A stretch of DNA of 53,116 bases from Clostridia bacterium (lineage in GTDB: Bacteria > Bacillota > Clostridia > Christensenellales > Borkfalkiaceae): NCBI GenBank assembly GCA_900767885.1, contig CAAGAU010000021.1, forward strand, positions 1-53,116. The letters run 5' to 3'. Under the pieces are notes generated by a model. The model did not search any database, was not told where the DNA came from, and worked only from the letters and a program-made list of their open reading frames with translations. Shown here one piece after another: positions 16,322 to 23,715 of this stretch (within the stretch, counting starts at the first letter, position 1; the number at the start of each line of letters is the position of its first letter). A program made the position numbers and the translations under genes.

Positions 16322-16363
16322 GGTTTAGAACAGAAAGAAAGACTGTTCTAAGCCGTTTTTTTT
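16322..16363 (+). terminator. Intrinsic terminator at the left edge of the prophage
   Basis: Plus strand GGTTTAGAACAG pairs with CTGTTCTAAGCC (12 bp, one G-U), 9-nt loop, followed by GTTTTTTTTAGTTTTT. No plus-strand gene lies upstream in the chromosome, so it would only make sense for read-through from the right end of a circularised element or as insulation of the S10 promoter region. A TATAAT lies directly before it (16316-16321) without a good -35 box. Confidence 0.75.
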
Positions 16364-16380
16364 AGTTTTTAGGTATAAAA

Positions 16381-16416
16381 ATGGACGGCAATAAGGAACG
16401 AGGCTGCAAGCTATGA
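16381..16416 (+). CDS. Possible 11-aa leader peptide coupled to the SprT-like gene
   Basis: ATG at 16381 with AGG 7 nt upstream encodes MDGNKERGCKL. Its TGA overlaps the ATG of the next gene (ATGA). The same overlap geometry recurs before the Zot-like gene. Whether it is translated is unknown; it may only assist translational coupling. Confidence 0.35.
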   Translation: MDGNKERGCKL

Positions 16417-17033
16417 ATAACGGAACGGAAAAGTACATAGAAACGGTTGCGTATCTCGGCAAGTTATACGATTTCTGTAACGAGAAGTTTTTTAACGGCA
16501 AGTTAAAGAAACCCGTAATAACGATTCAGCGCGACGAACGCAATAAAACTTTCGGTTTGTGGTCGGTAGAAAAAGTCTGGAAAGAAACTTCGGAAGACGA
16601 CGGCGAAAACGAATTAAACATAACGGCGCAACAACTGAACCGCCCTATCGGTCTGATAGCTGCAACGCTTATGCACGAAATGTGCCATCAATACGCGGCG
16701 GAAAACGATCTTCAAGACTGTTCTCGCGGCGGAACGTATCATAACAAACTGTTTCGTAAGATTGCGGAAACGCACGGTTTATCCGTAAAGCAATTACCGC
16801 AAATCGGTTGGTCGCATACGGAACTTACAAAAGAAAGCGAAAGACTTATAAACAATTTTGTTGCGGAAAATCCGCCGACGATAATTTATCGGTTACAGGT
16901 CTTTAAGGGGCAAAGGGTAAAATCGACGAGTACGAGAAAGTATATTTGCCCCGTTTGCGGCAATTCCGTTCGAGCAACGAAAGCGGTAAATATTATGTGT
17001 TTAGACTGTAACGAGCCTATGACAGAAGAATGA
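16413..17033 (+). CDS. SprT-like zinc metalloprotease with C-terminal zinc ribbon
   Basis: 206 aa. The N-terminal third (KLYDFCNEKFFNGKLKKPVI) matches the start of SprT-like domains. The catalytic HExxH motif is HEMCHQYA at about residues 89-96, with a later His in GGTYHNKLFRKIAETHG. The C-terminus carries a CPVC...CLDC zinc ribbon (about 181-200). SprT-like/Spartan proteins cleave DNA-bound or crosslinked proteins. In an element that uses covalent Rep-DNA intermediates a role on protein-DNA adducts is conceivable, but this is inference. First gene of the element, downstream of the terminator and coupled to an 11-codon frame. Confidence 0.8.
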   Translation: MNNGTEKYIETVAYLGKLYDFCNEKFFNGKLKKPVITIQRDERNKTFGLWSVEKVWKETSEDDGENELNITAQQLNRPIGLIAATLMHEMCHQYAAENDLQDCSRGGTYHNKLFRKIAETHGLSVKQLPQIGWSHTELTKESERLINNFVAENPPTIIYRLQVFKGQRVKSTSTRKYICPVCGNSVRATKAVNIMCLDCNEPMTEE

Positions 17034-17042
17034 GGTGTTTTT

Positions 17043-17303
17043 ATGAAAAACAGAACAAAAAAGACAATGCCCGTGAAAAAGGTCGGAAAAGATTTTTGCG
17101 GAACGTGCGAATTACGGCAACTTCCAAAAGGTTCATATTTTCGTATCGTGGACAAAAACGGGAAAGTAAGCAAAGAAACCTATACGAAAGATTATTACGA
17201 TTTCGGTTCAAAGAAATTCAATTGCGCTAAACATAGCGACGTTTGGGGCAACGGGCGTTCCGTCAGAGGCACGCAGAAAGTCACGACAGATTTCTTTTAC
17301 TAA
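17043..17303 (+). CDS. Small basic hypothetical protein with Cys/His pairs
   Basis: 86 aa, not recognised. It has a Lys-rich N-terminus, then CGTCEL at residues 19-24, a Tyr/Lys-rich middle (TYTKDYYDFGSKKFNC) and CAKH near residue 61. The CxxC plus CxxH spacing could bind zinc. GAGGTG sits 7 nt before the ATG. It follows the SprT-like gene by 9 bp and is probably co-transcribed with it. Confidence 0.6.
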   Translation: MKNRTKKTMPVKKVGKDFCGTCELRQLPKGSYFRIVDKNGKVSKETYTKDYYDFGSKKFNCAKHSDVWGNGRSVRGTQKVTTDFFY

Positions 17304-17310
17304 TTCTCAG

Positions 17311-17465
17311 AGTTTGCGCCTATTACTCCTTGCGGCGTGAAAAGATTTAGCGGGGCTATGATCTCCACCCCGCTATTATCGGGAAAGCGAAAGGCAGATA
17401 CAAACTGAAAAGTTTGTAAACGGTGCAAGTCCGTAATTCCCGACCATACCCCGAAAACGGGAAAA
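17311..17465 (+). ncRNA. Highly structured 5' leader RNA of unknown class
   Basis: The 208-bp gap between two genes holds consecutive stems: AGCGGGG/CCCCGCT around a 12-nt loop; then a three-way junction closed by TCGGGAA/TTCCCGA, containing ACAAACT-gaaa-AGTTTGT (7 bp, GNRA loop) and ACGG-tgcaagt-CCGT (7-nt T-loop-like loop); then CCCG-aaaa-CGGG. The word GGTGCAAGTCCG resembles part of cobalamin riboswitch cores and group II intron RNAs, but the other diagnostic parts of both are missing, so no family is assigned. It could be a cis-regulator of the downstream gene or a replication/packaging structure. Confidence 0.5.
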
Positions 17466-17511
17466 GAAAAATACGCGTGCCGTATGCGAAAAGCGGTAAA
17501 GGAAAACTCAA

Positions 17512-17958
17512 ATGGCAAAAGAACAGAACGGAACGGCAATGACGACGGAAACGGTAAACGGCAATCTTGTATTGGTGCGTGAACCTATCAACGGCAAAGA
17601 CGGAAAACAAATGGTAACGAAAGACGGAAGACTTTATTTCGCATACGTTGTTCGCGGAATGATTCGCGGACAGGAAAAGAAAGTGGATTTTGTTCCGAAA
17701 GACATCGGCGGATACGAGCCGTTGGATATTTTGTTCGACGTAGCTCCTAAGGCGGAACTTACGATAAACGAAGAAGAAATGCCGAATGCCGACGGAACGA
17801 AAACGCGTTATACGGCATATAAAGCGCAAGTTGTAGACGAAGACGGCGAAGTGTGGGATTGCAACGTAAAGCCTCAGCGCGATAGCGACAAAGCGCTGTT
17901 ACGTTTTATGCTTATAGAACTTCATAAGAAATCTTCGGCAAAATCTACGATTGCGTAA
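17512..17958 (+). CDS. Candidate ssDNA-binding protein (gpV-like position)
   Basis: 148 aa, no sure homology. The sequence alternates short strands (GNLVLVREPI, LYFAYVVRGMIRGQEKKVDF, RYTAYKAQVVDEDGEVWDCN), as expected of an OB-fold beta-barrel, and has no membrane segment. Position early in the element, before the small and structural genes, matches ssDNA-binding proteins of filamentous phages, which coat the nascent strand before extrusion. The function is inference from fold impression and context only. It follows the structured leader, so its synthesis may be controlled there. Confidence 0.5.
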   Translation: MAKEQNGTAMTTETVNGNLVLVREPINGKDGKQMVTKDGRLYFAYVVRGMIRGQEKKVDFVPKDIGGYEPLDILFDVAPKAELTINEEEMPNADGTKTRYTAYKAQVVDEDGEVWDCNVKPQRDSDKALLRFMLIELHKKSSAKSTIA

Positions 17959-18030
17959 AAGATATATATAGGGACGAATGAAAAATATTCGCCCCTATCG
18001 TGCTATCAAAGACAAGCGAGGTAAAGAAAG

Positions 18031-18234
18031 TTGAAAAATTTTATAGAAGTAACGGAAATAAACGAACGGAACAAAGTGCTTTGCCCTATCGGCAAAATAA
18101 CGGCTGTGGTAGATATGGGAACGGACGGCGCATTTATAGAAACGGGTTTTGACAGAAAAGGCGAAAGCACGGGAATTTGCACGGCGGAAAGTTATTCCGA
18201 AATCAAAGAAAAGCTATTTAATTGTGAGGTGTAA
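18031..18234 (+). CDS. Small hypothetical protein (67 aa), TTG start
   Basis: Starts at TTG 18031 with GAGG 9 nt upstream. The product (NFIEVTEINERNKVLCPIGK...) is soluble and reads as a small beta-rich domain with an acidic helical end (SYSEIKEKLFNCEV). Unrecognised. It ends 2 bp before the next start, so the two are coupled. Confidence 0.6.
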   Translation: MKNFIEVTEINERNKVLCPIGKITAVVDMGTDGAFIETGFDRKGESTGICTAESYSEIKEKLFNCEV

Positions 18235-18236
18235 AA

Positions 18237-18464
18237 GTGGCAAATTTTGGAAGTCGGAAAAAAGGCAAAGATACTGCTTTTGTTACAACAATGACAAATA
18301 AAACAACAGGAAGATGCAGTTTTATCGACGATACTTCTTCTTTGACAAAGAAAACGAAAAATGATGTTGTTAAGTTCTTTTCGAGTAAAGACAACAACAA
18401 AAAGAAAGTCGTTTATCTTGTCGTAGATAAACAAAATTCAGGCAAAAAGAAATCCCACAGGTAA
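18237..18464 (+). CDS. Small Lys-rich hypothetical protein (75 aa), GTG start
   Basis: GTG start preceded by GAGGTG at 7 nt. The product is strongly basic (about 16 Lys) with the segment CSFIDDTSSLTKKTKNDVVKF and ends KQNSGKKKSHR. No membrane helix. It could bind nucleic acid; unrecognised. The stop codon lies in the left arm/loop boundary of the hairpin at 18452-18483. Confidence 0.55.
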   Translation: MANFGSRKKGKDTAFVTTMTNKTTGRCSFIDDTSSLTKKTKNDVVKFFSSKDNNKKKVVYLVVDKQNSGKKKSHR

Positions 18465-18483
18465 CAATATAACCCTGTGGGAT
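18452..18483 (-). terminator. Hairpin after the 75-aa gene; terminator shape only on the minus strand
   Basis: ATCCCACAGG pairs perfectly with CCTGTGGGAT across a 12-nt loop. On the minus strand it is followed by TTCTTTTTGCC, on the plus strand by AGAGAAAAG. No minus-strand gene is visible. It may stop antisense transcription or serve as an RNA stability or packaging structure. Confidence 0.5.
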
Positions 18484-18586
18484 AGAGAAAAGACAACTTT
18501 TGCTCTCGGTAGTTATAGTATATGCTATCGCGGATAAAAAGTCAATTCATTTTGAACAAAAAAATAAAAAACAGGAGCATTAAAAA

Positions 18587-19057
18587 ATGTTATCAAGAAA
18601 GTTAAAGAAAATCGCGCTGTGCGTAGTAATCGCCGCGCTGGCAATGGCGTCCGTAGTGGCGTTTGTAAAAATAGGCAAACTCGAAAAGACGAAAGACGTC
18701 GGTATAACGTCATACAGTATCGGCGCGCTTGACGTTGACGGTAAAGAAATTAAAGACGAACACGCGCTCCGCAGTAAACATTTAAGCGCGGACAAGTTCA
18801 ATAAAATCGTCATACAGGACAAGCCCGACGTAACGTATCAGATATTTTACTACAATGCGGACAAGAAGTTTATCGGCAAGTCTGCGGATTTATCGGCGGA
18901 CACCACGGAACTTGAAAAGACTCAGACCGTAGAAACGGTTACCGAGAACGTCAAGTATTTCCGTGTGGTTATCAAAGTAACGGATACCGCGAAAAAAGTA
19001 ACTATATTTAATATGAATAAATACGTTAAGCAAGTTACGGTAACGCTCGGCAAATAA
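18587..19057 (+). CDS. Membrane-anchored small protein, candidate virion protein
   Basis: 156 aa. A basic start (MLSRKLKK) is followed by one hydrophobic helix (IALCVVIAALAMASVVAFV, residues 9-27) and an external domain of short strands (VTYQIFYYNADKKF, YFRVVIKVTDTAKKVTIF). It could be a signal peptide with A-x-A-like cleavage or a retained anchor. AGGAGC precedes the ATG. The gene is flanked by a 122-bp gap with a possible promoter (TTGCTC, 17 bp, TGCTAT) and by a strong terminator, an arrangement like the highly expressed major coat gene of Ff phages. It is larger than known major coat proteins, so that role is only a possibility. Confidence 0.6.
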   Translation: MLSRKLKKIALCVVIAALAMASVVAFVKIGKLEKTKDVGITSYSIGALDVDGKEIKDEHALRSKHLSADKFNKIVIQDKPDVTYQIFYYNADKKFIGKSADLSADTTELEKTQTVETVTENVKYFRVVIKVTDTAKKVTIFNMNKYVKQVTVTLGK

Positions 19058-19070
19058 TTTACAAATCGGT

Positions 19071-19106
19071 AAGCCCGTAAAGCGAGTTTTTACGGGCTTA
19101 TTTTTA
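19071..19106 (+). terminator. Intrinsic terminator after the 156-aa gene
   Basis: AAGCCCGTAAA pairs with TTTACGGGCTT (11 bp perfect, 7-nt loop), followed by ATTTTTAT. The next gene starts 18 bp later, so this is probably a partial terminator that lets the upstream gene be expressed more strongly than the downstream ones. Confidence 0.85.
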
Positions 19107-19123
19107 TAAGGAGTACAGTTTAT

Positions 19124-20017
19124 ATGAGAAAAAGTAAAGGCAACGTTCTTGCCGTTTTACTCGTTATAATTTTAACGTTAGGCTGTGTCGGCGTGTTTTT
19201 TGCGTTTTTCAAGGACAATATCGCCGATGAAAAAATAAACGAACGTATAGTCGAAGTTACCGAAGATAACGGTAAACTATCCTCCGCGCAGATAAAGTCT
19301 TTGGATAACGGCGCGGATATACAATACAACGGCGAAATATACAGATTGTCGCAGACGGGCGAAGAAAACGTATACGCGCATAACGACGAAGAAAATATAT
19401 TCGTGCGTAAGTATATCGCCGTAAATACGTCGGACGGGTTTTATCGTTCGTGGAATAAGGTAAACGACGAATACGTTACGAAAGCGTTGTTAAACACCGC
19501 CCTGTCGGATTATGCGACCGATAAAGATATAAACTCGGCGTTAAATTCCGCGCTCGGAAATTACGCGACGAACGCCGACGTGCAATCGAAGTTAAACGCC
19601 GCGCTTACGAATTATATGACTTCTGCCGCCGCGCAAAAACTTTTAACCTCCACTCTGTCATCTTACGTCAAGACTTCCGACGGAAAGGATATAGTTACCC
19701 GTAAGAAACTTGCGCCGGGCGAGCAACTTATATTCGAAGCGCATTCTATGTACGTCGTACAATGCTACGATAATTCGGGTAATCTTGCCGACTTTACTAT
19801 TCTCGGCGGCGGTAAAAACGGAACGAAAGGTCGGTTTGCAATGGCATTTTTGGGCGATAAAATCAGTAATTCGACTTTACAGTCTTTAACTGTTTATCAG
19901 ACGGGTTCTATAAACATATCGAATCTGGCGGGTACGTCGGGCAATTCTTACGGGCTTAAACCGTCAAATAATTCCGATTTTATTGTTTATTATAAAATCG
20001 GCGGAAAAGGTATTTAA
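19124..20017 (+). CDS. Anchored fibre-like protein with tail-fibre-type repeats
   Basis: 297 aa. N-terminal membrane helix (NVLAVLLVIILTLGCVGVFFAF, about residues 6-27). The middle (about 125-180) has a degenerate repeat of the kind LNTALSDYATDKD / LNSALGNYATNAD / LNAALTNYMTSAA / LTSTLSSYVKTSD, typical of trimeric phage fibre shafts. The C-terminal 110 residues are Gly/Ser/Asn-rich and beta-like (FTILGGGKNGTKGRFAMAFL), like a receptor-binding head. GGAG lies upstream of the ATG. Placed directly before the 960-aa adsorption candidate, it may be part of the virion tip. Confidence 0.6.
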   Translation: MRKSKGNVLAVLLVIILTLGCVGVFFAFFKDNIADEKINERIVEVTEDNGKLSSAQIKSLDNGADIQYNGEIYRLSQTGEENVYAHNDEENIFVRKYIAVNTSDGFYRSWNKVNDEYVTKALLNTALSDYATDKDINSALNSALGNYATNADVQSKLNAALTNYMTSAAAQKLLTSTLSSYVKTSDGKDIVTRKKLAPGEQLIFEAHSMYVVQCYDNSGNLADFTILGGGKNGTKGRFAMAFLGDKISNSTLQSLTVYQTGSINISNLAGTSGNSYGLKPSNNSDFIVYYKIGGKGI

Positions 20018-20028
20018 GGAGTAATTTT

Positions 20029-22911
20029 ATGCGGAAAGTAAATAAAAAGTATAGTTTAATAGCAGGCATAGCGTTGGCAGTTTTGTCAACGCTTGTAGCA
20101 ATTTTTTGTATTTATCAGCCGAAACGTGCAATTATTGCCAAGGCAGGACCTTATATGGATTTTTCAATGTCTTCAAGTTACGGAATAACTGAAAATAATA
20201 ATCCGCAGGTTTCTTTTGTAATGGCGGGGTACGGCTATAGATTCGGAACGACGGACTGGGAAATAAATATGGATTCTATAGACCAATATAATAATTTATG
20301 GTATAAACAGCGCGTGCATACGAGTTTGCTTTTATTCCGTTCGACTTCTTCCGCCACGTTTTCAAACGAGTTCAACGGCAATTATACCGATTTGCAAAAG
20401 AATTACGAATTTATAAACGTAACCGACACTGATTCCCGAACGGTGGAATGGCTTAATTACGGAAATAATTACGCCCCTGATTATTATTATTTTATGATGG
20501 TTATAATCCGAACCGAACGGTACGAAGAAAAAACATTCGGTTCTAAGGGCGACCTTAACGACTGGTCTAAAGCAACGTTAAAAGACACTTATAAAATAGA
20601 GATGAAAACCCGTAATCAGAGACATTTTTCAATGCAGGATTATGCTTATGAAAAACTGACTTCGGGCGCAATGGATAACTCGGACACCGCAACGTTACAA
20701 AGATACCGTAAAATAGCGGGATATAGCACGAATACAGGCAATATCAACGTTGTTTTTAAGTATAAGAATACTTTAATACAAAACGATTCGGAAACGTCGT
20801 GGCAAACCGAAAATTATCAAGTCGAAAATCTAAAAAGTTTAAGTAGTACTTACGTTTACAACAGAGTTATGGCGTTGAGCAATAAATCTTCGTTAAGCGA
20901 TTTTAACGTCGTCCGAGAAGAAGTCGGCTATACTGTAACCGGCAATATCGATTCGGCGTTTTTACAAGACGTATATACTCTGCTCGAGGCAAAAGGTTAC
21001 GAATACCGTTTTAATAAAGACAGCAACAGGGGCGAATTGACTATAACCTATGGGGAATTTGCGGCAAAAGATTTTACGCTTACCGTGCGTACCAACGACG
21101 ATAAGCATAGCGCGTTATTTATTCGTTCGGGAGATATAAAAACAATAAACGGCAAAACTACGATTATGTTCGATACGTCGAATATAAAAACGCGCCTTTC
21201 AAACAATTTTAACTGGAACGTAGATAATACGGACTTTAACAACTATATTTTTACCAACCCGCACGGTGGAAAAGTAGTGTTCGAAAAGGCTTTGACGGGA
21301 ACAGACGTAACGGGTATAACCGTAACTACCGCCGATACTAATTTACTTGCAGATTGCGGGTTAAGGCTTGTAATAGAAGTTGTTCCGCCCGTAGAACTTA
21401 CAGTTAGCGTTAAATACGCCGAATTATCTTATGCTAACGGCGAAATCAAAGAAGAGTGGAAAACGAAAGTTTTACCGAATAAAATATGGTCTACACCGAA
21501 CTATACAAAGATAAACAAGGTTGCGTTTTACGACGGAGATACGAATATAGGTATACCCGCGCAAGGCGAGTTTATAGACGAAAAGATACGCATAACGGAC
21601 AGTAACGGCAATCGGATAGAGAGATTAACTTACGACGGCGTAATTCTTTCCGCGGCGGATAACGCCACCGCAACCGCTATGATAACCGTTAAATATATCC
21701 GCAATTCGCTGTTCAGAGTTTACGACAACGTAACCGACGATTATCGGTTTGTTAAAACGTATAGTAATTCTTCGGAATACCCCTGTTCGGATTTTATTTC
21801 GGTACACGACGGTTACAGGGTAAAAACTATCGAAAGCGGTAATCTCGAATATGCCCGCGTAATATCTGCCGCTACTCCTAACGACTGGGCAAACGCTCGG
21901 GTTTCCGTTTTATGTCAATTATCTTCAGGCAATATTATACCGATTAACGTAATTTATACGGATAAGTGGCAAATAACCGTCGAGTATTTAGAAGATTATA
22001 AAAATTCGGGTTTTGCCGTTAAAAAAACGTATACGAACGAAGTAAAGATTAAAGACGATAACGGAAATACGGCGTTTAAGGATATAAACAAGCCCACCGC
22101 GGACGAAGTAGCAAAGTTTTTAGGCAAGAACTCCGCAGAAGATTTAACTGTGGTAAGGTTCGGCGCGGTCAATTCCGAAAGAATATCCGTATCTTGCGAA
22201 AACGACGTTTACACTATAAAACTTGATTACGGAAGAGCCGCACTTAAAGCCATTCAGTCCGACGGCAGTTACGAATATATAAATATCCCTTTATCTAACT
22301 TCGCGGACTGGGCAAGCGGTTACGGTAAGGACTGGTCTATACTCGTTCTGAATACGAAAGACAAAATTATATTCAAGTCTGAATTTGACGTTAAACCTGA
22401 AAACTTGTACGGATATTTTTACGTTGCGATATTCAAAGAACAGGTTAAAAATCTTGACGGACTGTTTGCGGGATATACCGCCGACGGTTGCCGTTCGTTC
22501 TACGACTGTAAAAAAGTCGTAGGCAGTGAATTGTATAAGACCTGCAACAATATGGGCACTCTCGGCACTGTATTGTGTTTGGGAATAAATAAAGTCATTC
22601 AGGCGGCAGGCGAAACCTTACACGACGATTACGGAACGTATTATTCGTATTTCTTATTCGTTGACGGTTCGAGCGCGCTAAACTATTCCGCAAATAATAA
22701 AGCGGATAATTATTTCGATACCGATTCCGCAACGAAGAACACGTTTGAGAACATAGGCGAAAATATATCCGAGTGGTGGCAAAAAGGCGGCGCGGCAGTA
22801 AAATTTATACAGATAATTTTAGGTTTAATGGCGGCTTTAGTGATAATTACCATACTTACCAAAATTATTGACGTGATTTTGAAAATCGTAAATAAGAACA
22901 AACGGAGATAA
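20029..22911 (+). CDS. Large bitopic surface/virion protein, pIII-like adsorption candidate
   Basis: 960 aa. Signal-like helix at residues 8-26 (SLIAGIALAVLSTLVAIFCIY), a long extracellular region rich in Asn, Tyr, Thr and short beta strands, then a single C-terminal membrane helix (about 926-950, FIQIILGLMAALVIITIL) and a basic end (KIVNKNKRR). This topology, with C-terminal anchoring of a large exposed protein, is that of filamentous phage pIII, which ends assembly and binds the host receptor. It is two to three times longer than Ff pIII and has no recognisable N1/N2 domains. Gene order (fibre, this protein, small peptides, Zot-like ATPase) supports the assignment; the function is inferred. 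Confidence 0.6.
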   Translation: MRKVNKKYSLIAGIALAVLSTLVAIFCIYQPKRAIIAKAGPYMDFSMSSSYGITENNNPQVSFVMAGYGYRFGTTDWEINMDSIDQYNNLWYKQRVHTSLLLFRSTSSATFSNEFNGNYTDLQKNYEFINVTDTDSRTVEWLNYGNNYAPDYYYFMMVIIRTERYEEKTFGSKGDLNDWSKATLKDTYKIEMKTRNQRHFSMQDYAYEKLTSGAMDNSDTATLQRYRKIAGYSTNTGNINVVFKYKNTLIQNDSETSWQTENYQVENLKSLSSTYVYNRVMALSNKSSLSDFNVVREEVGYTVTGNIDSAFLQDVYTLLEAKGYEYRFNKDSNRGELTITYGEFAAKDFTLTVRTNDDKHSALFIRSGDIKTINGKTTIMFDTSNIKTRLSNNFNWNVDNTDFNNYIFTNPHGGKVVFEKALTGTDVTGITVTTADTNLLADCGLRLVIEVVPPVELTVSVKYAELSYANGEIKEEWKTKVLPNKIWSTPNYTKINKVAFYDGDTNIGIPAQGEFIDEKIRITDSNGNRIERLTYDGVILSAADNATATAMITVKYIRNSLFRVYDNVTDDYRFVKTYSNSSEYPCSDFISVHDGYRVKTIESGNLEYARVISAATPNDWANARVSVLCQLSSGNIIPINVIYTDKWQITVEYLEDYKNSGFAVKKTYTNEVKIKDDNGNTAFKDINKPTADEVAKFLGKNSAEDLTVVRFGAVNSERISVSCENDVYTIKLDYGRAALKAIQSDGSYEYINIPLSNFADWASGYGKDWSILVLNTKDKIIFKSEFDVKPENLYGYFYVAIFKEQVKNLDGLFAGYTADGCRSFYDCKKVVGSELYKTCNNMGTLGTVLCLGINKVIQAAGETLHDDYGTYYSYFLFVDGSSALNYSANNKADNYFDTDSATKNTFENIGENISEWWQKGGAAVKFIQIILGLMAALVIITILTKIIDVILKIVNKNKRR

Positions 22912-22915
22912 CTTT

Positions 22916-22966
22916 ATGCGCAGGCGATTATTAAGAAAACGCGCTGTAAAACGGCGCAGAAAATAA
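22916..22966 (+). CDS. Possible 16-aa arginine/lysine-rich peptide
   Basis: ATG at 22916, 4 bp after the preceding stop, with GGAG 8 nt upstream overlapping that stop. It encodes MRRRLLRKRAVKRRRK: 11 of 16 residues are Arg or Lys. A DNA-neutralising peptide is conceivable but unproven. A spurious frame is the alternative. Confidence 0.35.
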   Translation: MRRRLLRKRAVKRRRK

Positions 22967-23031
22967 CGTTCTCTTAAAAGGAATAATCCGCGTAAGCGGT
23001 TCTGTTCCCTGCAAGGGTTATAAAAGAAAAA

Positions 23032-23073
23032 GACTGTCGGACGGATCGAATTATATTCAACCGTTCGGCAGTC
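23032..23073. other. 13-bp hairpin in the gap before the MazF-like gene
   Basis: GACTGTCGGACGG pairs with CCGTTCGGCAGTC (two G-U in RNA) across a 16-nt loop. The plus-strand flank before it is A-rich (AAAAGAAAAA), so it has terminator shape only when read on the minus strand. The remainder of the 127-bp gap contains a smaller CCGCGTAAGCGG stem and no gene. Confidence 0.5.
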
Positions 23074-23093
23074 GGAAATACAGGTGTAAGAAT

Positions 23094-23543
23094 ATGTTTT
23101 TCAAAAATAAAAAATCGGGTAAACCGAAAACGAGCAAAAAGCGCACCAAAGGCGGTAAAGTACCGCAGGGGCGAACCTTATCTACATACGACCATTATTT
23201 GGGCAACGGCAAAAATACGGGTTCTAAAAAAGAACGCCCTGTCGTAGTAATCGAAACAAACGATTATAACGATTTGGCGGTTGTTCCGTTATCTTCGCGT
23301 AAAGGAAACGACCGAACAAGATTAAAAAACTACCAGCAAGGACAATCGTATTTCAAGCATTACGTTGAAATTGCCGACGACGAGGGCAAGCCGATTCGGG
23401 TAAATAAGAAGTTCAAAGAAAATCACCCGAATATGGACGTTTCGGGCGAGGACGTAGAAATTATTCGTGATACGGTTTTTAATCACTCGAAACCTATGCA
23501 GGCAAACAAAAAGAATATGAAAAATTTTCGCGGTAAAAAATAG
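23094..23543 (+). CDS. MazF/PemK-like small protein
   Basis: 149 aa. After a very basic N-terminal tail (about residues 3-30), the segment ERPVVVIETNDYNDLAVVPL (about 49-68) with the following SSRKGNDRTRL resembles the first strands of the MazF/PemK toxin fold. A second half, YFKHYVEIADDEG, then DVEIIRDTVF, is compatible. MazF proteins are ribonucleases paired with an antitoxin. No antitoxin gene is next to it, and the tails at both ends are unusual, so the domain may have another role here. Moderate to low confidence in function. Confidence 0.55.
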   Translation: MFFKNKKSGKPKTSKKRTKGGKVPQGRTLSTYDHYLGNGKNTGSKKERPVVVIETNDYNDLAVVPLSSRKGNDRTRLKNYQQGQSYFKHYVEIADDEGKPIRVNKKFKENHPNMDVSGEDVEIIRDTVFNHSKPMQANKKNMKNFRGKK

Positions 23544-23544
23544 C

Positions 23545-23632
23545 AAAAAAAAATCCCCGAAACTATCCGTTCGGGGCAATGCCGCAATCCAGTATCGGCA
23601 GGTGTAAGACGGGACAAAGCCGCTTACCTGAT
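23545..23632. other. Cluster of three hairpins downstream of the MazF-like gene
   Basis: CCCCGAA/TTCGGGG (23555-23576), TGCCG/CGGCA (23580-23600) and a bulged CAGGTGTAAG...CTTACCTG stem (to 23632). The first is preceded by A9 on the plus strand, so on the minus strand it is a textbook intrinsic terminator with TTTTTTTTT. No minus-strand gene precedes it. The next gene starts at 23716. Confidence 0.55.
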
Positions 23633-23715
23633 TGATATTATAAGCTAAACAGTAAAAGAAGTCAAGCAATTTTGCATAATGACGGAAAAATAACATAAAA
23701 GGACGGTAAAAGGCA

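Noticed and set aside
17311..17465. Cobalamin riboswitch
   Set aside because: GGTGCAAGTCCG matches part of the core, but the GCCACTG-like B12 box partner and downstream kissing element are absent, and the downstream gene is not cobalamin-related.
17311..17511. Group II intron or retroelement remnant
   Set aside because: Some words are similar, but no domain V pairing, no GUGYG 5' end and no reverse-transcriptase gene are present within the 208-bp gap.
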